Of a stretch of 64,000 bases of DNA, positions 7,351 to 16,753 are shown piece after piece. Below the pieces are notes generated by a model. That model was given only the letters and a program-made list of their open reading frames with translations. It was not told the DNA's origin and did no database searches. Within the stretch, counting starts at the first letter, position 1; each line of letters begins with the position of its first letter. The DNA comes from Parenemella sanctibonifatiensis (GTDB lineage: Bacteria > Actinomycetota > Actinomycetes > Propionibacteriales > Propionibacteriaceae). The stretch is taken from contig NZ_NMVJ01000006.1 in NCBI RefSeq assembly GCF_002250565.1, positions 496,001-560,000 of the forward strand, given 5' to 3'. Made by a program: the position numbers and the translations under genes.

Positions 7351-9348
7351 GTGTCCGTGCATGTCTCCGTCGTCCGAGCCGCATCAGCCGAGCCGGAGCA
7401 GGTGGAGACCACCACTGGACTCGAGCTGTTCGGGGGTGATCCCACCATCGTCGCGCAGCGGGTCGACGGTGAGCTGCGAGACCTTGCCCACGCTTTCGCC
7501 GGCGGCGAGACCGTCGAGCCGGTCACGGTCGACTCTCCCGATGGCCTCAACATCCTGCGGCACTCCGCCGCCCACGTCGCCGCGCAGGCAGTCCAGGCCA
7601 CCCACGCCGGCGCCAAGCTGGGCATCGGCCCGTTCATCACCGACGGCTTCTACTACGACTTCGACCTGGATGGCGAAACCTTCTCGCCGGAGGACCTCAA
7701 GGCCCTGGAGAAGGAGATGGGCCGCATCATCAAGGAGAAGCAGAAGTTCGTACGCCGGGTGGTCACCGACGAGGAAGCAACCGCCGAGCTGGCCAACGAG
7801 CCCAACAAGATCGAACTGATCGGCCTCAAGGGCGGCTCCTCGGACGACGACGGCTCCAGCGTCGAGGTCGGCGCGGGGGAGCTGACGATCTACGACAACG
7901 TCCGGCGTACCGGCGAGGTCGCCTGGAAGGACCTGTGCCGCGGCCCGCACGTACCGCACACGGGCTACATCAAGGCGTACGCCCTGCTGCGTACCTCTGC
8001 TGCCTACTGGCGCGGTGACCAGAACAATCGCCAGTTGCAGCGGCTCTATGGCACGGCCTGGCCGACCAAGGACGACCTGAAGGCGTACCTGACTCGACTG
8101 GAGGAGGCGGCCAAGCGCGACCACCGCAAGCTGGGCGCGGAGCTGGATCTGTTCAGCTTCCCCGAGCAGATCGGATCCGGCCTGCCGGTCTTCCACCCCA
8201 AGGGCGCCACGGTCAAGATGGAGATGGAGAACTACTCACGGCAGCGTCACATTGAGGCCGGCTACTCCTTCGTCTCGACCCCTCACATCACCAAGGCGGG
8301 CCTGTTCGAGACCTCCAAGCACCTGGAGTGGTATCAGGACGGCATGTATCCGGCGATGCATCTGGACGAGGAGCGCGACGCTCAGGGCAACGTTCGCCGA
8401 CAGGGGCAGGACTACTACCTCAAGCCGATGAACTGCCCGATGCACAACCTCATCTATCAGTCCCGGGGTCGGTCCTACCGGGAGTTGCCGCTGCGTCTGT
8501 TCGAGTTCGGGGCGGTCTATCGCTATGAGAAGTCCGGCGTGGTGCACGGGCTGACCCGCGCCCGCGGCTTCACCCAGGACGACGCGCACATCTACACCAC
8601 CGTGGAGCAGATGCGCGACGAGCTGGCCAGCCTGCTCACCTTCGTGCTGGACCTGCTGCGTGACTACGGCCTGGACGACTTCTATCTGGAACTGTCCACC
8701 CGCGACGAGAACAAGTCAGTTGGTGACATCGAGACCTGGGACCAGGCGACCGCGACGCTGGCCGAGGTCGCTGCCGAGTCAGGTCTGGAGCTGGTGCCGG
8801 ATCCGGGTGGCGCTGCCTTCTACGGCCCGAAGATCTCGGTCCAGGCCAAGGACGCCATCGGGCGCACCTGGCAGCTGTCGACGATCCAGCTGGACTTCTT
8901 CGAGCCAGAGCTCTTCGAACTGGAGTACACCGCTCCCGACGGTTCTCGGCAGCGGCCGGTGATGATCCACCGCGCTCTGTTCGGCTCCATCGAGCGCTTC
9001 CTGGGCGTCCTCACCGAGCACTACGCCGGCGCCTTCCCGGCCTGGTTGGCCCCGGTGCAGGTCACCGCGATTCCGGTTGCCGGCGAGCACGTCGACTATC
9101 TGGAGGACATCTGCTCCCAGCTGCGCGCCAAGGGCGTACGCGTGGAGTTGGACGCCTCCGATGACCGGTTCGGCAAGAAGATCCGCAATGCGCAGAAGGA
9201 GAAGGTGCCCTTCATGCTCATCGCCGGTGACCAGGACCGTGCCGACGGCACGGTCTCCTTCCGCTACCGCGACGGCAGCCAGAACAACGGTGTCAGCATC
9301 CCGGCAGCGATCGAGGAGATCCTCACCACCATCATCGAGAAGCGCTGA
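7351..9348 (+). CDS. thrS: Threonyl-tRNA synthetase
   Basis: A 665-residue class II synthetase that charges tRNA-Thr. TGS-like residues 1-65, the editing domain with [14 protein letters not shown], the catalytic core with the zinc ligand in [13 protein letters not shown] (Cys near 362), motif 2 [20 protein letters not shown], motif 3 [15 protein letters not shown], and an anticodon-binding C-terminus ([18 protein letters not shown]) are all present. GTG 7351 is chosen because GGAAGGG precedes it by 8 bases. A small hairpin (7265-7281) lies in the leader. It is followed two bases later by the HIT gene. Confidence 0.95.
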   Translation: MSVHVSVVRAASAEPEQVETTTGLELFGGDPTIVAQRVDGELRDLAHAFAGGETVEPVTVDSPDGLNILRHSAAHVAAQAVQATHAGAKLGIGPFITDGFYYDFDLDGETFSPEDLKALEKEMGRIIKEKQKFVRRVVTDEEATAELANEPNKIELIGLKGGSSDDDGSSVEVGAGELTIYDNVRRTGEVAWKDLCRGPHVPHTGYIKAYALLRTSAAYWRGDQNNRQLQRLYGTAWPTKDDLKAYLTRLEEAAKRDHRKLGAELDLFSFPEQIGSGLPVFHPKGATVKMEMENYSRQRHIEAGYSFVSTPHITKAGLFETSKHLEWYQDGMYPAMHLDEERDAQGNVRRQGQDYYLKPMNCPMHNLIYQSRGRSYRELPLRLFEFGAVYRYEKSGVVHGLTRARGFTQDDAHIYTTVEQMRDELASLLTFVLDLLRDYGLDDFYLELSTRDENKSVGDIETWDQATATLAEVAAESGLELVPDPGGAAFYGPKISVQAKDAIGRTWQLSTIQLDFFEPELFELEYTAPDGSRQRPVMIHRALFGSIERFLGVLTEHYAGAFPAWLAPVQVTAIPVAGEHVDYLEDICSQLRAKGVRVELDASDDRFGKKIRNAQKEKVPFMLIAGDQDRADGTVSFRYRDGSQNNGVSIPAAIEEILTTIIEKR

Positions 9349-9350
9349 CG

Positions 9351-9947
9351 ATGGGCGCCGAGCCGGACCCCACCGCCCCGGACGCCAGCACCGAGGCACC
9401 CGTGCAGGTCAGCGCCGAGTTCGCGACTGACCTGCCGGGGGTCCCGGACTCCTTGCAGCGGTTGTGGACGCCGCACCGGATGGCGTACGTCAGTGGTGAG
9501 GCCAAGTCCCGCGACAGCGAACGGGGCTGCCCGTTCTGCGCCAGCCCGGGCAAGGACGACGCGGCCGGTCTGATCGTCCACCGCGGCGAGGCCGCCTTCG
9601 TCACGATGAATCTCTATCCCTATTCGCCGGGGCACCTGCTGATCTGCCCCTACCGCCACGTTGCCGACTACACCGACCTCACCGCGGCCGAGACCGTCGA
9701 GATCGCCGAGCTGACTCAGAAGGCGATGCGAGTGGTACGCGCGGTGAGCAAGGCGGCTGGCTTCAACCTGGGCATGAACCAGGGGGAGGTGGCCGGCGCC
9801 GGCATCGCCGCACACCTGCACCAGCACGTCGTGCCGCGCTGGCTGGGCGATGCCAACTTCATGCCCATCATCGGGCGCACCAAGCCGGTGCCGCAGCTGC
9901 TGGAGGACACCCGCCGGCTCTTCGCTCAGGCCTGGTCGACCGCGTGA
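9351..9947 (+). CDS. HIT-family nucleotide hydrolase/phosphorylase
   Basis: A 198-residue histidine-triad protein. GCPFCASPG (zinc-type CxxC near 59-62), LYPYSPGHLLICPYRHV, and the triad HLHQHVVPRW with catalytic His in HxHxH are visible, as in the actinobacterial AP4A phosphorylase-like HIT branch. It likely cleaves dinucleoside polyphosphates made by side reactions of aminoacyl-tRNA synthetases, which fits its place behind thrS. Its stop overlaps the start of lnt (GTGA). Confidence 0.88.
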   Translation: MGAEPDPTAPDASTEAPVQVSAEFATDLPGVPDSLQRLWTPHRMAYVSGEAKSRDSERGCPFCASPGKDDAAGLIVHRGEAAFVTMNLYPYSPGHLLICPYRHVADYTDLTAAETVEIAELTQKAMRVVRAVSKAAGFNLGMNQGEVAGAGIAAHLHQHVVPRWLGDANFMPIIGRTKPVPQLLEDTRRLFAQAWSTA

Positions 9948-11578
9948 GCACGACGACCGGGGCCGCCGCCGACGAACCGACCGATCAGAACGAGGCCGGT
10001 CAGACCGAGTCGGGTCAAAACAGGGTGGGGGACCAGCACGAGGTCGTCCGTCCAACCGCGATCATGCCGCTCTTCCAGGCGGTCGTGGCCGGTTCCATCG
10101 GTGCGGGTCTGCTGATCCTCAGCTTCCCCGAGCCCGGTTGGTGGTGGGCGGCATTTCCCGCCGTGGCGCTGCTGTGGGCGGCGTTGCGGGGACGCAGCAT
10201 CGGTGGCGCCGTGCTGGTCGGAATCCTGGCCGGGCTGACCTTCCACCTCGGCCTGCTGCGTTGGGCGACACTCTTCCTGGGCCCACTGCCGTGGGCGGCG
10301 CTCGGCGTCGAACAGGCCCTGTGGTGGATCCCGATGGCCATCGCCTGGACGCTGACCTCACGTTGGCTGCCGCACCTGGGGCGCTGGGGCACTCGGCTGG
10401 TCCCGGTGGTTGCCGGTGGCCTGTGGCTGGGGCGGGAAACGTTGGCGGGTGCGGTGCCCTACGAAGGTTTTGCCTGGGGCCGGATCGGTCAGGCGCAGGG
10501 GAGTGGACCGCTGGTGGAACTGGCGAGTTGGATCGGCGTCACCGGACTCACCCTGCTGGTGGCGACCGTCTCGGTGGCCGCGGTCGAACTGGCATTGGCC
10601 GCTGCCAACCGACCGGCCGGCGAGCGGGGTCCGGTCGCCATCACCGCGGCCGCCATCCTGGTCACCCTGATCGCCCTGGCCCTCGTGCCGATCCACCGGC
10701 TGCCGGTCACCGACTCCATCACCGTTGCGGCGATCCAGGGTGGCAGCGACAAGGCTGGCTACTTCAACGGTGGGGAGCCGGGCGAGGTACGGCAGGCGCA
10801 TGCGCTGGCCACCGATCTGCTGGAGCCGGGCTCCACCGACCTGATCGTGTGGCCCGAGGCGGCGGCTGAATGGGACAGCGCCAACGACCGCACCACCGGA
10901 CCGGTGCTGGATGCGGTGTACGCGCGTCACCAGACCCCCATGCTGGTGGGGTGGATCCGCAGGGAGGGCGACCTCTACCACACCTCCTATGCACCGTGGC
11001 CGCGCACCGATCAGGTCTATGACAAGCACCGCCCGGTCCCGTTCGGGGAGTACGTTCCCGACCGCGAACTGTGGCGGCGATTCGCCCCCGAACTGATCGA
11101 CCTCATCGGTCGTGACTTCACCCCCGGCACCGGCGCCCCGGTGTTGGAGGCCGCCGGCACCACGGTGGGGGTGGCCATCTGTTACGACATCATTGACGAC
11201 GACCTCATGCGCGAGATGGTCGCCAACGATGCCGGCTGGATCGTCTCGCCCACCAACAACGCTGACTTCGGGCGTACCGACGAACTGTGGCAGCAGACCC
11301 AGATCGCCCAGCTGCGAGCGGTCGAGTCCGGGCGTACCGTCGTCCAGGCCTCCACGGTCGGACCCACCATTGCCTTCGGCCCCGACGGTCGGGTCCTGGC
11401 CCAGGCGGACGACATCTACACCCCAGCCGCGGTCGTGGTCGAGGTCGAGGTCCGCACCGGCGCCACTGCGGCGATGACGATCGGCCCGGGCCTCGCCTGG
11501 ACCTGGCAGGTGACATCCGTCCTGCTGCTGGTCGTCGCCGGTGTCGTGAAGCGTGTCACCAGCAACCGGATCGCCTAG
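9944..11578 (+). CDS. lnt: Apolipoprotein N-acyltransferase
   Basis: A 544-residue membrane enzyme that adds the third acyl chain to lipoproteins. About seven membrane segments (residues 42-250) precede a nitrilase-type domain with catalytic Glu305 (IVWPEAA), Lys361 (YDKHRPVPFGEYVP) and Cys413 (AICYDII). A last membrane helix lies near 525-540. The GTG at 9944 overlaps the HIT stop. Substrates in this window include the lipoproteins at 47890, 49743 and 50621. Confidence 0.92.
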   Translation: MSTTTGAAADEPTDQNEAGQTESGQNRVGDQHEVVRPTAIMPLFQAVVAGSIGAGLLILSFPEPGWWWAAFPAVALLWAALRGRSIGGAVLVGILAGLTFHLGLLRWATLFLGPLPWAALGVEQALWWIPMAIAWTLTSRWLPHLGRWGTRLVPVVAGGLWLGRETLAGAVPYEGFAWGRIGQAQGSGPLVELASWIGVTGLTLLVATVSVAAVELALAAANRPAGERGPVAITAAAILVTLIALALVPIHRLPVTDSITVAAIQGGSDKAGYFNGGEPGEVRQAHALATDLLEPGSTDLIVWPEAAAEWDSANDRTTGPVLDAVYARHQTPMLVGWIRREGDLYHTSYAPWPRTDQVYDKHRPVPFGEYVPDRELWRRFAPELIDLIGRDFTPGTGAPVLEAAGTTVGVAICYDIIDDDLMREMVANDAGWIVSPTNNADFGRTDELWQQTQIAQLRAVESGRTVVQASTVGPTIAFGPDGRVLAQADDIYTPAAVVVEVEVRTGATAAMTIGPGLAWTWQVTSVLLLVVAGVVKRVTSNRIA

Positions 11579-11588
11579 GCTGAGGCAC

Positions 11589-12200
11589 ATGAGCGGCGGC
11601 GACGACATGGATCGGGTGTGGACCATCCCGAACGTGCTCAGCTTTCTGCGGCTGTTGGGCATCCCGCTCTACTTGTGGCTCATTCTGGGACCCGGCGAGG
11701 ACGGATGGGCCGTGGTGGTCCTGGTGGTCGCCGGTCTGACCGACTGGCTGGACGGCCAGATCGCCCGGCGCACGAACACCATCACCCGACTCGGGCAGAT
11801 GCTGGACCCGATCGCTGATCGCCTCTACATCCTTGCGATCATCGTGTCGCTGGCGATCCGCGACCTGATCCCGTGGTGGCTGGTGGTGCTGCTGGCGCTG
11901 CGGGACGTGATGTTGGCTTTCCTGCTGCCCTCCCTCCGCCGCCGCGGCTACACGAGCCTGCCGGTCCACCTGCTTGGCAAGATCGCCACCTTCTGCCTGA
12001 TGTACGCCTTCCCACTGGTGCTGCTCGGCGGCGCCCAGGCTGCCGGAGTCTGGGGCACCGTCCTGTACGCCTGCCATCTGGTCGGTTGGGCATTTGCCCT
12101 GTGGGGCACCGCGCTCTACTGGTGGGCAGGTCTGCTCTATGTGTGGCAGTTGCGGTCGCTGGTCACGAGCCCGACAACCTCGGCCCTGACGGGCTCATGA
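11589..12200 (+). CDS. CDP-alcohol phosphatidyltransferase (PgsA-like)
   Basis: A 203-residue membrane enzyme carrying the family signature D-G-x2-A-R-x8-G-x3-D-x3-D, seen as DWLDGQIARRTNTI followed by LGQMLDPIADR (residues about 49-78). Five to six hydrophobic helices follow. It couples a CDP-diacylglycerol to an alcohol such as glycerol phosphate or phosphatidylglycerol; the exact product is not decidable. Its position ahead of DUF881-DUF1290-DUF881-gcvH matches M. tuberculosis pgsA2 (Rv1822). ATG 11607 is an alternative start. Confidence 0.85.
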   Translation: MSGGDDMDRVWTIPNVLSFLRLLGIPLYLWLILGPGEDGWAVVVLVVAGLTDWLDGQIARRTNTITRLGQMLDPIADRLYILAIIVSLAIRDLIPWWLVVLLALRDVMLAFLLPSLRRRGYTSLPVHLLGKIATFCLMYAFPLVLLGGAQAAGVWGTVLYACHLVGWAFALWGTALYWWAGLLYVWQLRSLVTSPTTSALTGS

Positions 12201-13033
12201 GCGACCGGGACCGCACCCCGGGTCGTTGGGACCGGCTCAGGGAACGGCTGGTGCGAGTGCAGGATCCTCGCGATCCCGACGCCAGCATGGGGCTGTTGCG
12301 CCAGGTTACCGACCAGGCGCTGGAGCCCGGCTACACCCGGGCAGCGGCTCGGTCCCAGCCCCGCCGGCGATGGCTGTCGGCGATCGCCCTGGTGCTGGTG
12401 GGCGTGCTGTTGGCCATCACGGTGCAGCAGACCACGGCCAGCGCTCCCGAGGCCGAAGCCGAACGCGACCAGGTCCTGGAGCGGGTCACCGAGGCCGAGG
12501 CCCAAGTCGCCCAACTGCGCGCCGACATTGCCACGGAACAGGACGCCATCGAGGCCATCCGGGCCGAGGCGCTGGGCAGCGAGGCCGATCTGACCGCAAC
12601 CGTGGCCGAGTTGGAGGCCGGCACCGGGCGTACGGCGGTGGTCGGCCCGGGCGTCGTGGTGGTTGCCACCGATGGCCAGGGCGGCCAGGGCCGAGTGGTC
12701 GACCTGGACCTGCAGCAACTGGTCAACGGCCTGTGGAGTTGTCAGGCCGAGGCCGTCGCGGTCAATGGCCAACGGATCACGTCCCGCAGTTCGATTCGGA
12801 TCGCCGGTGAGGCGATCACGGTCAACTACGTCTCGATCACCCCGCCCTACCGGGTCGAGGCGATCGGTGATCCGTCGATGCTGCCGGGCTGTCTGCGGGG
12901 CTCCTCCGCCGGGGCGTGGTGGAGCTTCCTGGAGCAGTCCTACGGCGTAGGCTTCGACGTGACGCGGGCGAACAACCTGGAGCTGCCCGCCGACGACGGT
13001 CTGGCGGTACGCGAGGGGAGGCGTCTGCGGTGA
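12197..13033 (+). CDS. DUF881 protein, first copy
   Basis: A 278-residue protein with one membrane helix (WLSAIALVLVGVLLAITVQQ, about residues 58-77), a coiled coil rich in Glu/Ala (85-140) and an extracytoplasmic DUF881 domain (VVGPGVVVVATDG, VNGLWSCQAEAVAVNGQR). The ATG overlaps the upstream stop (ATGA). It is the counterpart of Rv1823. The function is not established; the fold recalls proteins placed with cell-envelope or division genes. Confidence 0.85.
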   Translation: MSDRDRTPGRWDRLRERLVRVQDPRDPDASMGLLRQVTDQALEPGYTRAAARSQPRRRWLSAIALVLVGVLLAITVQQTTASAPEAEAERDQVLERVTEAEAQVAQLRADIATEQDAIEAIRAEALGSEADLTATVAELEAGTGRTAVVGPGVVVVATDGQGGQGRVVDLDLQQLVNGLWSCQAEAVAVNGQRITSRSSIRIAGEAITVNYVSITPPYRVEAIGDPSMLPGCLRGSSAGAWWSFLEQSYGVGFDVTRANNLELPADDGLAVREGRRLR

Positions 13034-13362
13034 TAGCGATACTTGGGCTCCTGGTCGGGGTGGTGCTCGGCGTCATCTTCGAACCCTCACTGCCGGCGGC
13101 CCTGACGCCCTATCTGCCGATCGCGATCGTGGCCGCGATCGATGCCATGCTCGGCGGATTCCGGGCCTTCCTGGCCGGCTCCTTCACCGACCGGGTGTTC
13201 GTGGTGTCCTTCCTGTCCAATATCGTCATCGCCTGCCTGATCGTGCTGCTGGGGGACCGGATCGGCGTAGGGGCACAGCTGTCGACCGGCATCATCGTGG
13301 TGCTCGGCATCCGCATCTTCACCAACGCCGCCGACATTCGGCGGATGCTGTTGGGGGCCTGA
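13030..13362 (+). CDS. DUF1290 small basic membrane protein
   Basis: A 110-residue protein with three to four hydrophobic segments and the family pattern AIVAAIDAMLGGFRAFL and FTNAADIRRMLL. The GTG at 13030 overlaps the previous stop (GTGA) and its own stop overlaps the next ATG (TGATG). It is the equivalent of Rv1824 and is always found between two DUF881 genes, which suggests a three-protein membrane complex. Confidence 0.88.
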   Translation: MIAILGLLVGVVLGVIFEPSLPAALTPYLPIAIVAAIDAMLGGFRAFLAGSFTDRVFVVSFLSNIVIACLIVLLGDRIGVGAQLSTGIIVVLGIRIFTNAADIRRMLLGA

Positions 13363-14216
13363 TGACCCACGAGGATCCGGATCAGGACAACGACCGCGCC
13401 GACGGTACGGCGGGTGACGAGGAGACCGACAGCGACGCCGCTGACGCGACCGGCACCGGCCACGAAACCGCCACCGACAACGACACCACCGAGCACAGCG
13501 AACCAACCCCTCGGGACCGACTCAAGCAGGCACTCCTCAAGCCTCGGGCCACACAGTTGCTGATCGCCGTTCTGCTGGGGGCGCTGGCGTTCAGCCTGGT
13601 GGCCCAGATCCGCGGCCAGGACGACACCTACGAGGGCACCCGACGCAGCGACCTGATCCAGATCCTCGATGGCCTGACCCAGGAGTCACGCCGGTTGGAG
13701 TCTGAACTGAACGACCTGCGTCGGACCCGTGAGTCCCTGGAGAACAGCCAGGACCGGGCCCGGGCGGCCCGCGATGAGGCCCAACGGCGTACCGACGACC
13801 TGTCGATCCTGGCCGGGACCGCACCGGCGCAGGGGAGGGGGATCCGGATCGTGATCCATGACCCGCAGGCCAAGATCTCGCCGGCCCTGATCCTCAACGG
13901 CATCCAGGAGTTGCGCGACGCCGGCGCTGAGGTGATCGAGATCAATGACTCCATCCGGCTGGTCGCCAGCTCCTCGATCACCGGCAGCACCGGCGCGGTC
14001 CAGGTCGACGGTCACGACATCGGCCCCGACATCGTCATCGAGATCATCGGCGACCCGGCCACCCTGGAACAGGGAGCGCGGTTCCGTGGCGGCCTGGTGT
14101 CCGAGATCGAATCCGAGGCCGTTGGGGGCCGGGTCACGATCGACCAGGTCCAGCTGCTCGAGATCCGTTCGGTGGTCGAGCCTCGCCCCCAGGTGTACGC
14201 CAGCCCCGGCCCCTGA
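13362..14216 (+). CDS. DUF881 protein, second copy
   Basis: A 284-residue protein. A 50-residue acidic, Thr/Asp-rich cytoplasmic tail precedes a membrane helix (LLIAVLLGALAFSLVAQIRG, about 67-86), a coiled coil (SRRLESELNDLRRTRESLE) and the DUF881 domain (GIRIVIHDPQAKISPALILN, EINDSIRLVASSSITGS). It corresponds to Rv1825. The acidic tail is longer than in the first copy. Confidence 0.87.
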   Translation: MTHEDPDQDNDRADGTAGDEETDSDAADATGTGHETATDNDTTEHSEPTPRDRLKQALLKPRATQLLIAVLLGALAFSLVAQIRGQDDTYEGTRRSDLIQILDGLTQESRRLESELNDLRRTRESLENSQDRARAARDEAQRRTDDLSILAGTAPAQGRGIRIVIHDPQAKISPALILNGIQELRDAGAEVIEINDSIRLVASSSITGSTGAVQVDGHDIGPDIVIEIIGDPATLEQGARFRGGLVSEIESEAVGGRVTIDQVQLLEIRSVVEPRPQVYASPGP

Positions 14217-14385
14217 CCGGACAGCCAGCCGACCGCCCGGTACTGAATCACTGGCAACCCCGGCGCTTTTTCGGGCGGGCATTGCCCACCAGATGGGTGA
14301 GGGGCACTAGGGTGGGACGGGAGCAGTGCTGCGGCTGTCAGCGCTGGCGGATCGAGGCCGATGGGCCCCGCAAGAGGAGACGACA

Positions 14386-14763
14386 ATGGCTGATTACCCC
14401 ACGGACCGGAGCTACAGCACCGAGCACGAGTGGCTCCTGACCGGCCCGACGACCGCTCGCGTCGGCATCACGGCGTACGCTGCCGACACCATCGGCGACG
14501 TGGTCCATGTCACCCTCCCCGAGGTCGGCAGTGAGGTCGCCGCCGGCGAAGCCTGTGGTGAGTTCGAGTCCACCAAGGCCGTCAATGAGCTCTACAGCCC
14601 CGCCGCCGGTGTGGTCACCGCGGTCAACGAGGCGCTCGCCGACAATCCCGACCTGATCGGCGCCGATCCCTACGGCCAGGGCTGGCTCTATGACATGGAG
14701 CTCTTCGGCGCCCCGGAGGGGCTGCTGGACGCCGAGGCGTACGCCGCGACGATCGAAGGCTGA
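14386..14763 (+). CDS. gcvH: Glycine cleavage system H protein
   Basis: A 125-residue lipoyl carrier that shuttles the aminomethyl group between the P, T and L proteins. STEHEWL and VGITAYAADTIGDVVHVTLPE lead to the lipoylated Lys64 in FESTKAVNELYSP. ATG 14386 has AGAGGAG 6-8 bases upstream. gcvP lies downstream at 17467, but gcvT and the L protein are not in the window. A lipoate ligase at 32133 could modify Lys64. Confidence 0.95.
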   Translation: MADYPTDRSYSTEHEWLLTGPTTARVGITAYAADTIGDVVHVTLPEVGSEVAAGEACGEFESTKAVNELYSPAAGVVTAVNEALADNPDLIGADPYGQGWLYDMELFGAPEGLLDAEAYAATIEG

Positions 14764-14844
14764 AGGAATCCCCACCGGTCTGGTGAGGATCACTTAGACT
14801 GACTGTTCACGGCCGAACAGGCCATCAAGTTGAGGGAGGCACAG

Positions 14845-15360
14845 GTGTCCGACAACCGGAACTGCCCCAGTTGCGGCAGCCCCGTCGAGGCCACAAGCAA
14901 TTTCTGCTCTGCCTGCGGTGCAGCGCTCCCGCGGACCGACAGCGGTCCGGCACCGGCGAGCGTCACCGACACCACCAGAGTGATCCCGGCGATCACCGAG
15001 GAGGACCTCAGCGACCTGGACCATGACGAACAGGCCGCGGTCGAGTCGCTGCCGCCCGGGCACGCCCTGCTCATCGTCAAGCGGGGGCCCGGCGACGGCC
15101 GCTACCTGCTGGCCAAGGACCACGTCACGGCCGGCCGCAGCCCGGACTCCGACATCTTCCTTGACGACATCACCGTGTCGCGGCACCACGTCACCTTCCT
15201 GCGTACGCCGGAGGGCACCGTCGTGCAGGACCAGGGCAGCCTGAACGGGACCTACGTCAACCGCACCCTGTGCGACGGTGACGTACGCCTGCGGCAGGGC
15301 GACGAGGTCCAGATCGGCAAGTTCCGCATGGTCTTCTACGCGAGTTCCCACGGGGCCTGA
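14845..15360 (+). CDS. garA: FHA-domain protein, GarA/OdhI-like, with N-terminal zinc ribbon
   Basis: A 171-residue protein. Residues 7-24 form a zinc ribbon (CPSC ... CSAC), residues 41-46 read TDTTRV, close to the phosphothreonine site of GarA (which has ETTSV), and an FHA domain follows (75-167) with GRSPDSD, SRHHVTF and GSLNGTYVN. GarA binds and inhibits 2-oxoglutarate dehydrogenase and is switched off by kinase phosphorylation. The same role is inferred here from synteny (gcvH-garA-merR). GTG 14845 fits the GGGAGG ribosome site. The zinc ribbon is absent from mycobacterial GarA. Confidence 0.82.
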   Translation: MSDNRNCPSCGSPVEATSNFCSACGAALPRTDSGPAPASVTDTTRVIPAITEEDLSDLDHDEQAAVESLPPGHALLIVKRGPGDGRYLLAKDHVTAGRSPDSDIFLDDITVSRHHVTFLRTPEGTVVQDQGSLNGTYVNRTLCDGDVRLRQGDEVQIGKFRMVFYASSHGA

Positions 15361-16049
15361 TGCCGCCGCTCACCAGGAGCATCGGGCAGGTCCTTCCGCT
15401 GCTCAAGGATGACTTTCCCGACGTCTCGATCTCCAAGATCCGGTTCCTCGAAAGTGAGGGGCTGGTCTCTCCGGAGCGTTCGCCGTCGTCGGGATATCGG
15501 CGTTATCGCGAATCCGACATCACCCGGTTGCGCTACATCCTGCAGATGCAGCGCGACCATTACCTGCCGTTGAAGGTGATCCGGGAACACCTCGACATGA
15601 TCGACCGCGGCATGGAGCCGCCGAAGATGGACACCCCGGCGCCCCAGGCCGCGCCGGCCGAACGGAGTCCCGCGCCCCGGCAGCCGGTCGCCGCCAAGCC
15701 GCCGCTGCGGTTGTCCCGGGAGGAGCTCCTGGAAGCCAGCGGTCTCAGCGAGGCGGCGCTGATCGAGCTCGAGAAGTTGATGATCCTGATGCCGCGGCGG
15801 GGTACCAACCATTACGGCCGCGATGCGGTCACTATCGCAGTGGTGGCCCGCCGGTTGGCCCAGTACGGGATGGACGCTCGCCACATGCGGGTCTTCAAGC
15901 AGGCCGCCGAGCGTGAGGTCGGACTGATCCAGCAGGCGATGACGCCGGTGCTGCGCCGCAACGGTGGCAACCGCGAGGTCGAGGCAGAGGTCATCCAGTT
16001 GGTGGCCCATGCCCACGCCGCACTGATGCGGACCGCGCGGCGGCACTGA
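15360..16049 (+). CDS. MerR-family regulator (Rv1828-like)
   Basis: A 229-residue MerR protein: a winged helix at residues 5-70 (ISKIRFLESEGLV, GYRRYRESDITRL), a Pro/Ala linker (90-115) and a C-terminal part (LSEAALIELEKLMILMPRRG) that is not a known effector pocket. It overlaps the FHA stop (TGATG), as in the mycobacterial Rv1827-Rv1828 pair. The target genes are unknown. Confidence 0.87.
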   Translation: MPPLTRSIGQVLPLLKDDFPDVSISKIRFLESEGLVSPERSPSSGYRRYRESDITRLRYILQMQRDHYLPLKVIREHLDMIDRGMEPPKMDTPAPQAAPAERSPAPRQPVAAKPPLRLSREELLEASGLSEAALIELEKLMILMPRRGTNHYGRDAVTIAVVARRLAQYGMDARHMRVFKQAAEREVGLIQQAMTPVLRRNGGNREVEAEVIQLVAHAHAALMRTARRH

Positions 16050-16117
16050 CTGACGCTCCCTGACCGCACGCACCACTGGCCGCTCGCGGGCTGGCGGATG
16101 CGCGTAGGCTGGCCGCC

Positions 16118-16627
16118 ATGGTCGAGCTTGAGGTCATGGGTGTTCGCATCGAGATGCCGGCAAATGCCCCGATGGTGTTGCTCCGCGACCAGCTCAGCAA
16201 GCGACACTTGGTCATCTGGGTCGGTTCGGGGGAGGCCGCCGCCATCGCGCAGGCGTTGGACGGTCTCACACCACCACGTCCCCTGACCCACGACCTGATC
16301 GTCGACCTTCTCGAGGAGCTCGACCACAACCTCACCGAAGTCCGCATCACCGACCTCGACGAGGGCACCTTCTTCGCCGAACTTGTCGTCGACGACGGGC
16401 GCATCATCAGCTGTCGCCCCTCCGATGCGATCGCGATTGCGCTGCGGGCCGGCGTACCGGTCAATTGTGCCGAGGAAGTGCTCGCCGAGGCGGGCATCGA
16501 GCTGGCCGATGACGCCGACGACGAGGGCGATGATCCCATCGGCGATGAGGAGGTCGAAGCCTTCCGGGAATTCCTTGACCACGTCAACCCGGACGACTTC
16601 GTCACCGGTGAGGAACCAGACGACTGA
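16118..16627 (+). CDS. DUF151 / bifunctional nuclease-family protein (Rv1829-like)
   Basis: A 169-residue protein with the DUF151 core: VLLRDQLSKRHLVIWVG, GEAAAIAQAL, RPLTHDLIVDLLEELDHNL and ISCRPSDAIAIALRAGVPV. It ends in a 40-residue acidic tail. Some plant and Thermotoga relatives show nuclease activity, but activity here is unproven. It sits between the two MerR genes, as in mycobacteria. Confidence 0.87.
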   Translation: MVELEVMGVRIEMPANAPMVLLRDQLSKRHLVIWVGSGEAAAIAQALDGLTPPRPLTHDLIVDLLEELDHNLTEVRITDLDEGTFFAELVVDDGRIISCRPSDAIAIALRAGVPVNCAEEVLAEAGIELADDADDEGDDPIGDEEVEAFREFLDHVNPDDFVTGEEPDD

Positions 16628-16753
16628 GCTTCAACCGTGACTTGAAGGTGGCCGCTCTGTAGGGCGTGTCGTTGACCAGTCTTCTCGAACCCGATTAGCG
16701 TTCAGGTCGTCGGAGTTTCCCCACCCCGTCGATGATCTCCAAGGAGCCAGGCA

